Under the pieces are notes generated by a model. That model was not told where the DNA came from. It worked only from the letters and a program-made list of their open reading frames with translations, and made no database searches. Of a stretch of 64,000 bases of DNA, positions 11,501-19,054 are shown in pieces (within the stretch, counting starts at the first letter, position 1; every line of letters starts with the position of its first letter). The position numbers were made by a program, and so were the translations under genes. Source of the DNA: Zygotorulaspora mrakii (taxonomy: Eukaryota; Ascomycota; Saccharomycetes; Saccharomycetales; Saccharomycetaceae); assembly GCF_013402915.1 (NCBI RefSeq), contig NC_050722.1:496001-560000 (forward strand). Direction: 5' to 3'.

Positions 11501-11591
11501 CTCCCAGCGGTCTCGAATGCGAGCCTGCATTCTTCAACAAGCAACGCCTTAGCATGTTACGCGATGAAAGTTGTGAAACTGTTCTCAACAT
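8526..11591 (-). CDS. KGD1: 2-oxoglutarate dehydrogenase E1 component, mitochondrial
   Basis: 1021 residues, against 1014 in S. cerevisiae. It is the thiamine-diphosphate-dependent E1 of the 2-oxoglutarate dehydrogenase complex (TCA cycle, matrix), decarboxylating 2-oxoglutarate and passing succinyl to the E2 lipoyl group. The N-terminus is Arg/Ser/Leu-rich and lacks acidic residues for about 45 residues, as expected for a mitochondrial presequence. The E1 N-terminal segment [18 protein letters not shown] follows, and further on come [11 protein letters not shown] (about 409), the [18 protein letters not shown] region (about 505) and the transketolase-like C-terminal half with [20 protein letters not shown] (about 790). 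The start is the first ATG (the frame opens with TTG AAT before it). It is flanked by AYR1 and, beyond a 1.3-kb gap, RPL9 and STH1. Confidence 0.98.
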   Translation of the reverse strand: [1021 protein letters not shown]

Positions 11592-12431
11592 ATTCAACTC
11601 GCGCCTTAGACTGCACTCTGTGTTTTCGTTCTCGTTCTCCTTCTTTTCCCCCTTTCTTCAACTAAGAGGCAGAGCTATCTTATTCCGAAGTTTACAAGAC
11701 ACACGACAACTCTTTTTTATTGTGCTTTCTTTGATTTATCCTTTAAATCTTTTTAAAAATGCGAGAGTACCCGGTATGAAAATAATACCGAATTTAACCC
11801 ACTCGCAAAAACAAAGACAAAAAAAAGGACAATTGCTACGCTACTAAACCCTCTTTCAGCAATGCTCAAACGACACTGGTCGATCAAGTACTAGTTTCTG
11901 TCATATCTTGAACCTACATGCACGTATTTACACTTTATACAACCGTTAAAATCGCCGTGTTTTGAACGATCCGGTGGCATCAAGATCTGGTCCAAATAAT
12001 AACTGCTTGATTGTCATTCGTCTACAGTCATAACAACAACACGCAACTGTATCAAATTCGACAAATAGGCCTCGATGAGCTTCTTTCCGGGGGTGAGAGG
12101 TGAGGACCTCATCCAGGACAGTTCAGAGGCAGCTGCATCATCAGTTCGGGTGCCCTTGTCCGGAGCCTTTTCGGCATCGGGATCGTTCGGAGCCGCTCGG
12201 AGAAGATATCACGGCTGAAAAGGACACCGCAAGTATTATATTCCGGGTCCGATTACGCAGTGACATGTTTCGTGTGTAGCGATGTTATTCGATAGTTTGT
12301 TTTTGTTGATTAGATGCCCTGTTTTAGGGCTTGTATGTAGGTGGTTCAATGATACAACTTAGCGATCAGGCAGAGACTACCTAAAAAGAAGAGTGTTGCG
12401 ACATGCATACAATGCCTTATCACCCAGGGTG

Positions 12432-12492
12432 GTAGCACTTGTAGCACTTGTAGCACTTGTAGCACTTGTGAGCATAATGACGTGTAGCACTT
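12432..12492. repeat. Tandem 9-bp repeat GTAGCACTT
   Basis: Four perfect head-to-tail copies of GTAGCACTT run from 12432 to 12467; a fifth perfect copy stands apart at 12484-12492. The unit is non-coding here. Such a run looks like a young minisatellite produced by slippage. Confidence 0.9.
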
Positions 12493-12713
12493 AGGGCAGC
12501 GACGCTATGTAGAGCGCCCGTTTAGATCTAGAGATTTCTTGATGGAGTAGGCTCCCTACAAGATTGAATTAGTTTCTGTGCTTATGATTCGAGCTATGAA
12601 ACACAACACGTTAAGAGCCTATTGTAGAGATAGAGAAAAATAGAATAAGCTGTCTAAGGTGACATTTACATTAAATGGTTTGGGTTTTGCTTAAAAGAAC
12701 AGAAAAATAACTT

Positions 12714-12840
12714 GGTAACGTAGATATGTGGCTCTTCATTATTGGAGCACAAGCAACGTTACCTGATGCAAGGACGGACGAGTCCCTGCGGTAGTGGGTA
12801 AGGCGCGTATCCGCGCCGCGGTCTACATAAAGGTCCTCTC
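12714..12840. other. GC-rich cluster of inverted repeats (possible structured RNA)
   Basis: Perfect 8-bp arms GGTAACGT (12714-12721) and ACGTTACC (12756-12763) enclose a smaller stem, TGTG-CTC against GAG-CACA, around 12727-12750, with small internal loops. Next come GGCGCG (12802-12807) and CGCGCC (12812-12817) around a TATC loop, flanked by GTAG (12791-12794) and CTAC (12822-12825). GGAC and GTCC pairs surround these. The block lies just downstream of the RPL9 stop, in otherwise AT-rich DNA. On the plus strand the second hairpin is followed by ACATAA, loosely like an H/ACA tail, but I find no good H box, so no RNA class is assigned. Confidence 0.45.
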
Positions 12841-12906
12841 GCTACGTAAAAATAATATACATGGGTGTGCTGCTTCATTGAATTGAACTGATCAAGTGTA
12901 GGTGGT

Positions 12907-13482
12907 TCACTCTTCTTCAGCAATGACACCCTTCTCAGAGACGTAGATACCATCCAAAAATTTACGGATATCCTTGTTTCTGGCACGACAGATTTGCTGA
13001 ATGTCGGCAGCGTTTTGAGAAACGTCTTCGACTGAGTTACCAGATAGAACAATTTCGTCCTTCTGGTTGGCGGAGAATTCAATGTCGACACCTTCTCTCA
13101 CTGGAACTAATCTGACCTTCTTGTCACCCAAATAGTTTCTGATTTCGACAAACTTCTTGCTGTCCTTGTCAACAACGTTAACGTTGATTGGGAAATGCGC
13201 GTAAACGTATCTCATCTTGTACTTGTAGCCCTTGGTGACACCAGTGATCAGGTTGTCAACCAATGACTTAACAGTTCTCAAAGCAGCAACATGCTTTCTG
13301 TCACCGTTGTGAACAGCAACCTTGATTTGCTTGCTGCCGATCTTGGTGAAAGTAACATCGATGTGCTTCAAGTTTTTGACCAAAGTACCTCTTGGACCAG
13401 TGACCTTAACAACTCTGGACTTGATGTTAACGGTAACGCCTTCTGGGATTTCAATGAATTGCTCAGTTTGAATGTACTTCAT
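12907..13482 (-). CDS. RPL9: 60S ribosomal protein L9 (uL6)
   Basis: 191 residues, the same length as S. cerevisiae Rpl9. It is a component of the large subunit near the sarcin-ricin loop and factor-binding region. The start MKYIQTEQFIEIPEGV, the KVTGPRGTL segment and the C-terminal half with KDEIVLSGNSVEDVSQ are characteristic of uL6. There is no intron. Codon choice is strongly biased toward the highly expressed set (AAG, GTC, GTT, GAA). Its position between KGD1 and STH1 combines the two S. cerevisiae contexts: RPL9B lies beside SUN4/FKH2 on XIV, while KGD1 and STH1 are adjacent on IX. This fits the pre-duplication order. Confidence 0.98.
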   Translation of the reverse strand: MKYIQTEQFIEIPEGVTVNIKSRVVKVTGPRGTLVKNLKHIDVTFTKIGSKQIKVAVHNGDRKHVAALRTVKSLVDNLITGVTKGYKYKMRYVYAHFPINVNVVDKDSKKFVEIRNYLGDKKVRLVPVREGVDIEFSANQKDEIVLSGNSVEDVSQNAADIQQICRARNKDIRKFLDGIYVSEKGVIAEEE

Positions 13483-13654
13483 TGTCGAGTTTCTTGTTTT
13501 GTTTTATTATTCGAACGACGGACGGCCTGTAGAGCAATATTCACACAGAGGTGGTTTGTGATCAACACACTCTTTTATATACTTTTTCATTTGAAAATTT
13601 TTTCGTGAGTTGCGTCGTCGTCGTCGTACATCCCAAGATGGAAAAATCGTAGTG

Positions 13655-13661
13655 CGGGTAA
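13655..13661 (-). promoter_or_regulatory. Reb1-type site upstream of RPL9
   Basis: CGGGTAA (TTACCCG on the minus strand) lies 173 bases upstream of the RPL9 start and about 90 bases past the STH1 stop. Reb1 opens promoters and can also stop polymerase from an upstream gene. Both roles would suit this tight same-strand STH1-RPL9 arrangement. Confidence 0.5.
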
Positions 13662-13747
13662 TGAGTCCACATTTCAAATATAATTACACTGGGTGAATTA
13701 GAAACTATAAACATATTACAACGTTGAGTATACAAGTATTTTCTCGT

Positions 13748-16700
13748 CTAACTGTTTTGATTGAACCACTCATCAGTAAATACGTTCAACTTATCTGCAT
13801 CATTATAAACCCACGATCCTTCCTCATTATAGAAGCGAGCATTATCGTACATAGTCTGGATATCATTTTTCACATCATCTAAGCTCTCGTAACTGCCCTT
13901 CTTATTCTTCTTCGATATTGTGTCAAGCGCTATGGGCTTTTTGATTACAGCAAAATAATCAGGATACTCTTTTTTCAAAGGTAATTTTTCAAAAATTGAA
14001 GTCCTTGGATGGTCATCTGTTTCATCAACTTGCCCACGCATAGCATCGATCAGCTCAGTTATCTTTGTGGAAACTTCTAATTTGGCATCGTTTACACAAG
14101 TGGCCTTATTGCTCGCAGCATTAGTAGTCTTACCTTTTTTTGCCTTTAGCGACTTTTCGTTTTCTTCCTTAACGTCAACTTTACCTTTTTCATTAGTTTC
14201 CAACTTTCCTGTGGCTCCTGGTTCGCCTTTTAATTTTAATCTTATTTTTAACTTAGGCTTCTTTTTCTCTGGCTCATCTATTTCCATAGGAGTAACATTC
14301 TGCTTATCAGGTAGGTTTTCCACAGCAGATGCTGTTCTCTTTTTCCTTGATCTAACCTTGCGCTTAGGTGCCACCACCTGAGGTGATTCATTTTCATCGA
14401 CCACAGGGATGTGCTGGTCAGAGATCGTTGGCTCTCTGTTTTCGTCTTCGACAGGCTCCTGGTAAGACGGTTCCGGCGAATTATCAATTGTGTCGAGCCC
14501 TTCATCCTCTTCAAACCTGGGTTTTTGTCTTTTGGTCCTGGCCTCCCGTCTCCTTTGAATTACTTCTTCAAGGGTGCTGCCCTCATCTTCTACAGCTTGT
14601 AAGAATTGCTCTTCAGTCAGGCCATCATCGTAATAAACTTTTTTTCTTTCTCTTACCCTTCCCACTGCCACAGGTTCTGGCTGCAGATGGGTTGAAATAT
14701 CTTCCGTGAAAACCTCCGGAAGCTCATCGGTTTCTATTAGACGTGGTAATGGTTTTGATAAGCCCTCCGCTTTGGCTTCCAACCTTTCCTGTTCTATTCT
14801 CTCGCGATCAATTTTATCAAAAAACTCCTTTTCACCCTCACTACGCGCTAATATTTCATTTAATTCTTCATCATCGAGTTCAGCTTTATCATCGTCATCT
14901 TTACTGGACTCACTTTCAATTAATCTTCTTAAAAATGCTTCTTGTTCTTCTGCCGTAGATTTGTTGTCAAATTTACCAGCTTGAATAACTTTCCCATCAA
15001 TATCCAGCTTCTGCATTGCTCTTTCAAGAATGACCTCCTCAACGGAATCAGTTGTAATTAATCGTAAAATTCTAACCTCATTCTTTTGACCAATTCTATG
15101 AGCTCTATCTTGTGCCTGTAAATCTTGGTGAGGATTCCAATCTGTATCAAAGATAATAACCGTATCAGCAGTTTGAAGATTCAGACCTAAACCACCGGCT
15201 CTTGTTGACAACAGAAAGCAAAAGTAGTCAGAATTTGGCGCATTAAATGCTTTCAGCATCTCAGTCCTTTCTTCGGTCTTTGTAGAACCATCCAGTCTCA
15301 TATATTTCAAATCTCTCAATCTTAAGAAGTCTTCCATGATATCCATAACTTGAGTCATTTGAAAAAACATCAATACACGATGCCCTGTTGCCTTAAACTT
15401 AGGCAGCACCCTATCTAGCAATTCGAATTTACCGGCTACACGGTAAAGAAGAGAACTATTCGCACGAGTTGGATTAATCACACTTTCAACTTCGTCAAAA
15501 ACAAATGGATGGTTACAAATCTTTCTCAATTGCATGATCTTATTATTTAGACCTTTGATTCCACCTTTTGTAGCTCCTTCTGTACCAGCTCCCACAAAAA
15601 GAGCATTGTGATTAAGCATTTGTTGATACAGCTGATGCTGTAAACCCGAAAGTCTACATTTAACAACTTTTTCCACTTTATCGGGTAAATCCTTTTCAAC
15701 TTCTTTCTTCAAACGACGTAACAAGAAAGGTCTCAAAACTTTATGTAATCTCCTGATGATCAATAACATCTCTTCTTCTGTTAATTCAAGTTTTTCTTGA
15801 GTACCAGTATTTGCGAAAGGAGTATTAAACCAGTCTTCAAATGTCTTTGCTGAATTAAAGATTTTGGGAAGAACAAAGTTCAAAAGTGCCCACAGTTCAG
15901 GTAAATTATTCTGCAAAGGTGTACCTGTCAAAATTAGTCTGTTTCTTGTGCGATAGTAATGTGTGATGGTATAAGATAACTTAGATTGAGCATTTTTCAT
16001 TCTGTGACCTTCATCAATGATCATATGAGCCCAATCCGGTTTAGCCAAAACAGAACGATCTTTGATGATGTATTCATATGTAGTTAAAAGAACATCAAAG
16101 TTTCCGATTCTTACTTGTTGCTGCAATCCACGTCTTTGGTTTGGCGTGCCCTTGTATATAATTGTATTCAAACCGGGGGCCCACTTTTCAAACTCCAAGG
16201 TCCAATTTGTGATAGTAGATAAAGGTACAATAACTAGGAATGGCCCCTTTTCTTTTTTGACTTCAGATAAGTATGTGATAAGAGATATAGACTGAATGGT
16301 CTTACCGAGACCCATTTCATCTGCCAAAATACCATTTAGATGATTGTTGTATAACGAAACCATCCATTCTAAACCACGAATTTGATATTCCTTCAAGGTA
16401 CCACCAACTAACATGGATGGCTGTTTAACCACCTTCTCCTTAACCGTATGTGCAACCTCGTAATAATCGACCTTTTCCCTTTCTTCGTCTGTTATTGGGG
16501 GAATTTCTTCACCTCTAAGTATCTTAGCTTCATTCTGTTGAACCTTAACTGCCTGAGCTAGAGAATCTAAGAAGGTGTTGGTTTGTTTCAACAGCTGTGT
16601 AATTCTTGTATCTTTTGTTTGATCTAACAGTTTCAAATAAGCTTCTTCATCATTAGACTTCAATGCAGCCAAACGCTGTTTTGCAGTTCTTTCCATTCTC

Positions 16701-17815
16701 CTTTGCTCCTCCTTTTCTATTTGGTTATGAGTCATCTGTCCCAATTTACCAAATTGGATCGCACGATCACGATACGACCAATTGTTTGATTGCCTATTTT
16801 GCACAAAATCAATAATTCCCGTGACCTTCTTCATATGCAAGTTACTTTCCTTTTTACGTTTCTCCAGCAGCTGTTGTCTCTCTAATTCTTCTGCAAGTCT
16901 TACCGTCTGTGGAACAATTACTTTGGATCTCACCTGAACAGATCTTTGTGCAGCCATTGTGAAAGGCGAATCCCTCAAAAAAGGAACTGTGTGATGAGCT
17001 TGACTTAAAACGTTTGTAATCAATTTTTGCCTCAGAGATTTTTGCTTCGTGAGAAGCTTAAGACTTTTCAACTCAACAAGTGCCTTTATCTTCAATTCGT
17101 CAATTCTAGATGGTATATCGTCCTTCGTAGTAAACTCTAAAGAATCTTCTAAAGAATAGGTACCCAGATTGGCAGGCAGCCTCTCCAGTTCGCTGATTCT
17201 CTTAGCTATATGCGAAGATATCATAGTTTCTGTTTGATAATGACCAAGTTCTGTTGGTGTAGTATTTGTAAATTTATCAAAAAGCTTGAACTCAATTGCT
17301 TTCTGATCAAAATCCATTGAAACATTTACTGGTCTCAATTCTTGCTCAGTCGTTATTTTCGAACCATAATTCTCCTGTTCATCATTGTTTTCTGATAGTA
17401 AATTATCTGGTATATCCAGGTCCTTTTCCAGTAGTTGGAAAGCTAATATCTGTTTGCTTAATAAAGCATCATCATATTGACATTCCTCATTTTTCACTGA
17501 ACGCAATTCCTCGAGACGTTGAATGTATACATCCTGATCTCTAGAAATTTCGTAGAAGGCGCGTTCAAGCGCTTCTACTTCCACTCTGCTCGCTTTGCCC
17601 TGATCAGATATTGCCCGATAACGATACAGCAATTGATCCAGCTGCGCTATAGAATTCGGTTTGGGTATATGTATTGTCAGTGACTTCTTCGGGTCATCCG
17701 TTGTGGAGCTCGCTGCATCTGAAAGAATGTCAGAAGATACATCTATCAGACCTTCCGGATGAGGCTGATGTTGCTCCATTCCAATCATATTAGGAGCAGT
17801 TGAAATTAAATCCAT
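13748..17815 (-). CDS. STH1: RSC chromatin-remodelling ATPase, Snf2 family
   Basis: 1355 residues, against 1359 in S. cerevisiae. It is the catalytic, DNA-translocating subunit of the essential RSC complex in the nucleus. Visible order: N-terminal region with the conserved IAQLDQLLYRYRAIS (QLQ-like) near residue 57; an Arg/Lys-rich HSA region at about 320-390; Walker A segment DEMGLGKTIQ near 500; DEGH box near 598; helicase C domain at about 790-915 ending in QAQDRAHRIGQ; an acidic/basic tail with an AT-hook-like RKVRSRKKR stretch near 1155; and a C-terminal bromodomain at about 1245-1350. The bromodomain and lack of a long Gln-rich N-terminus favour STH1 over its paralog SNF2, as does the RRT14 neighbour on the divergent side. 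Confidence 0.97.
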   Translation of the reverse strand: MDLISTAPNMIGMEQHQPHPEGLIDVSSDILSDAASSTTDDPKKSLTIHIPKPNSIAQLDQLLYRYRAISDQGKASRVEVEALERAFYEISRDQDVYIQRLEELRSVKNEECQYDDALLSKQILAFQLLEKDLDIPDNLLSENNDEQENYGSKITTEQELRPVNVSMDFDQKAIEFKLFDKFTNTTPTELGHYQTETMISSHIAKRISELERLPANLGTYSLEDSLEFTTKDDIPSRIDELKIKALVELKSLKLLTKQKSLRQKLITNVLSQAHHTVPFLRDSPFTMAAQRSVQVRSKVIVPQTVRLAEELERQQLLEKRKKESNLHMKKVTGIIDFVQNRQSNNWSYRDRAIQFGKLGQMTHNQIEKEEQRRMERTAKQRLAALKSNDEEAYLKLLDQTKDTRITQLLKQTNTFLDSLAQAVKVQQNEAKILRGEEIPPITDEEREKVDYYEVAHTVKEKVVKQPSMLVGGTLKEYQIRGLEWMVSLYNNHLNGILADEMGLGKTIQSISLITYLSEVKKEKGPFLVIVPLSTITNWTLEFEKWAPGLNTIIYKGTPNQRRGLQQQVRIGNFDVLLTTYEYIIKDRSVLAKPDWAHMIIDEGHRMKNAQSKLSYTITHYYRTRNRLILTGTPLQNNLPELWALLNFVLPKIFNSAKTFEDWFNTPFANTGTQEKLELTEEEMLLIIRRLHKVLRPFLLRRLKKEVEKDLPDKVEKVVKCRLSGLQHQLYQQMLNHNALFVGAGTEGATKGGIKGLNNKIMQLRKICNHPFVFDEVESVINPTRANSSLLYRVAGKFELLDRVLPKFKATGHRVLMFFQMTQVMDIMEDFLRLRDLKYMRLDGSTKTEERTEMLKAFNAPNSDYFCFLLSTRAGGLGLNLQTADTVIIFDTDWNPHQDLQAQDRAHRIGQKNEVRILRLITTDSVEEVILERAMQKLDIDGKVIQAGKFDNKSTAEEQEAFLRRLIESESSKDDDDKAELDDEELNEILARSEGEKEFFDKIDRERIEQERLEAKAEGLSKPLPRLIETDELPEVFTEDISTHLQPEPVAVGRVRERKKVYYDDGLTEEQFLQAVEDEGSTLEEVIQRRREARTKRQKPRFEEDEGLDTIDNSPEPSYQEPVEDENREPTISDQHIPVVDENESPQVVAPKRKVRSRKKRTASAVENLPDKQNVTPMEIDEPEKKKPKLKIRLKLKGEPGATGKLETNEKGKVDVKEENEKSLKAKKGKTTNAASNKATCVNDAKLEVSTKITELIDAMRGQVDETDDHPRTSIFEKLPLKKEYPDYFAVIKKPIALDTISKKNKKGSYESLDDVKNDIQTMYDNARFYNEEGSWVYNDADKLNVFTDEWFNQNS

Positions 17816-18195
17816 CGTAGATGCTCACCAATTGCCTTCGTTGCTCAAACGTTGTCCAACCTTGGTACTGATTCGTTTCTATCTACGTGAGCGGCTCTCT
17901 CGTCGAATGAAGTACTTTCAAACTTATAAAATATCGTACGCCCCTCCTTGTAATGCCAGTAAAAAAAACTTCGCTCTTACTGTAATCCTTCTATATACGT
18001 GCGTATATTAGCTTGTCAATTCTTTTTCTTTTTCTTTTTCCCTTGTTCTTTAAAACCTTGATTTGCCCTTTCGTGTTATTTTATCTTTTCAGAAGATCCT
18101 CTTGATATTCAGTATTGCATTTAGTTCGCCAGTTCTTATTTTTCCCAGAAAACAAAAATTTGATTTTTAACAAAATACAAATGGTTAAAGGTAGT

Positions 18196-18224
18196 CGGGT
18201 AACAGATAATCAAACGACGGGTAA
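18196..18224. promoter_or_regulatory. Tandem Reb1 sites
   Basis: CGGGTAA at 18196-18202 and again at 18218-18224, 22 bases apart (about two helical turns, same face). They lie between STH1 and RRT14 and probably set the nucleosome-free region for both. Confidence 0.6.
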
Positions 18225-18234
18225 CACCTACATT

Positions 18235-18277
18235 TGAAAAATTTCATGATTGTTTAATGTAAATGGTGCGATGAGGT
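18235..18277 (+). promoter_or_regulatory. RRPE + PAC pair (ribosome-biogenesis regulon)
   Basis: TGAAAAATTT (RRPE, bound by Stb3) at 18235-18244 and GCGATGAGGT (PAC, bound by Dot6/Tod6) at 18268-18277, 90-130 bases upstream of the RRT14 ATG. The order and spacing are those of S. cerevisiae ribosome-biogenesis genes, which supports a nucleolar role for RRT14. Confidence 0.8.
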
Positions 18278-18366
18278 GATAGTACATCTGATTCAGGGAA
18301 CTAAAGTGCTATTAGTGGTGCTTATTATTGCTACCCCTAGTACGTCTTGACTACGAGAAAGTTCAC

Positions 18367-18996
18367 ATGTCATCGTTTTCGAAATCCACGGAGTTCCAAG
18401 CCACCAATGCGGTGAACAGTCTAATAAAACGCATACTTCCAGGTATGCAGAAGATAGCTGTACATAACAAGGATAAAAAGAAATCGAAGTTTAAGCAAAA
18501 GGGCAGTACAGCACAATTCATTGACCGTAATTTAAAAGAAAGAGTTGAATTGAATGAGAAAAATGTCTTTCTGTCAAAGAAGAGGGAGCGCAAGGTGAGA
18601 AAACAGGAAAACAAGTCAAAAAGAGCACATAATGAGAAATTGGAGCAGCAAGCGAGGTTGCAGCTACTTGTAAAACACCAGGCTGAGGGTACCTTAACAG
18701 ATACGGAATGTGACTATCTGAGTAAGCTGACAAAGAGAAATGTATTAAACGCAAAGGCATGGGATTTAGACGAAGATGACGAAGATGAGTCAATAGAATT
18801 ACAGAGGTATATACTAGAGAAGTTATCGGAATCTCAAAAGGACTCAAGAAGTCTGAACAGAAGAAAAAGAGTTAAGCTTTTCAAAGAGGAGATTAAGGAA
18901 AAGGCGAACACTTCTTTGGAAAGGAAATATCCCGGTTTGACACCAGGTCTGGCACCCGTTGGACTAAGTGACGAGGAATCTAGTGATGATGAATAG
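18367..18996 (+). CDS. RRT14: Rrt14-like nucleolar protein
   Basis: 209 residues from the first ATG (206 in S. cerevisiae); the frame opens 13 codons earlier without an ATG. S. cerevisiae Rrt14 is a nucleolar protein linked to rDNA transcription and early ribosome assembly; no enzymatic domain is known. Highly basic throughout with Lys-rich segments at about 35-90 and 165-190, an acidic DEDDEDES patch near 136, the conserved segment EGTLTDTECDYLSKLTKRN near 107, and the diagnostic C-terminus YPGLTPGLAPVGLSDEE. The C-terminal DEESSDDE looks like a casein kinase 2 target. It is divergent from STH1 and convergent with MET18, as in S. cerevisiae. Confidence 0.95.
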   Translation: MSSFSKSTEFQATNAVNSLIKRILPGMQKIAVHNKDKKKSKFKQKGSTAQFIDRNLKERVELNEKNVFLSKKRERKVRKQENKSKRAHNEKLEQQARLQLLVKHQAEGTLTDTECDYLSKLTKRNVLNAKAWDLDEDDEDESIELQRYILEKLSESQKDSRSLNRRKRVKLFKEEIKEKANTSLERKYPGLTPGLAPVGLSDEESSDDE

Positions 18997-19054
18997 AGGG
19001 AATATTTACTGGTGTCTACTAATAGTAAGAATGTGTAATATATAGTGTCTGAAT

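Larger units (their letters stand above)
11592..12906. other. Gene-free 1.3 kb between KGD1 and RPL9
   Basis: Contains the KGD1 promoter and the RPL9 3' flank. It also holds a tandem 9-bp repeat (12432-12492) and a GC-rich hairpin cluster (12714-12840), both listed separately. I found no protein frame with family resemblance and no CCAAT (Hap2/3/4) site close to KGD1. Confidence 0.6.
17816..18366. other. Divergent promoter region STH1/RRT14
   Basis: 550 bases shared by the two divergent genes. T-rich tracts occur at about 18020-18050. Two Reb1 sites, an RRPE and a PAC element cluster on the RRT14 side and are annotated separately. Confidence 0.7.

Noticed and set aside
12761..12790. Hammerhead-ribozyme-like CTGATG followed by a GGAC/GTCC stem
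   Set aside because: The required GAAA core strand and cleavage-site stem are missing.
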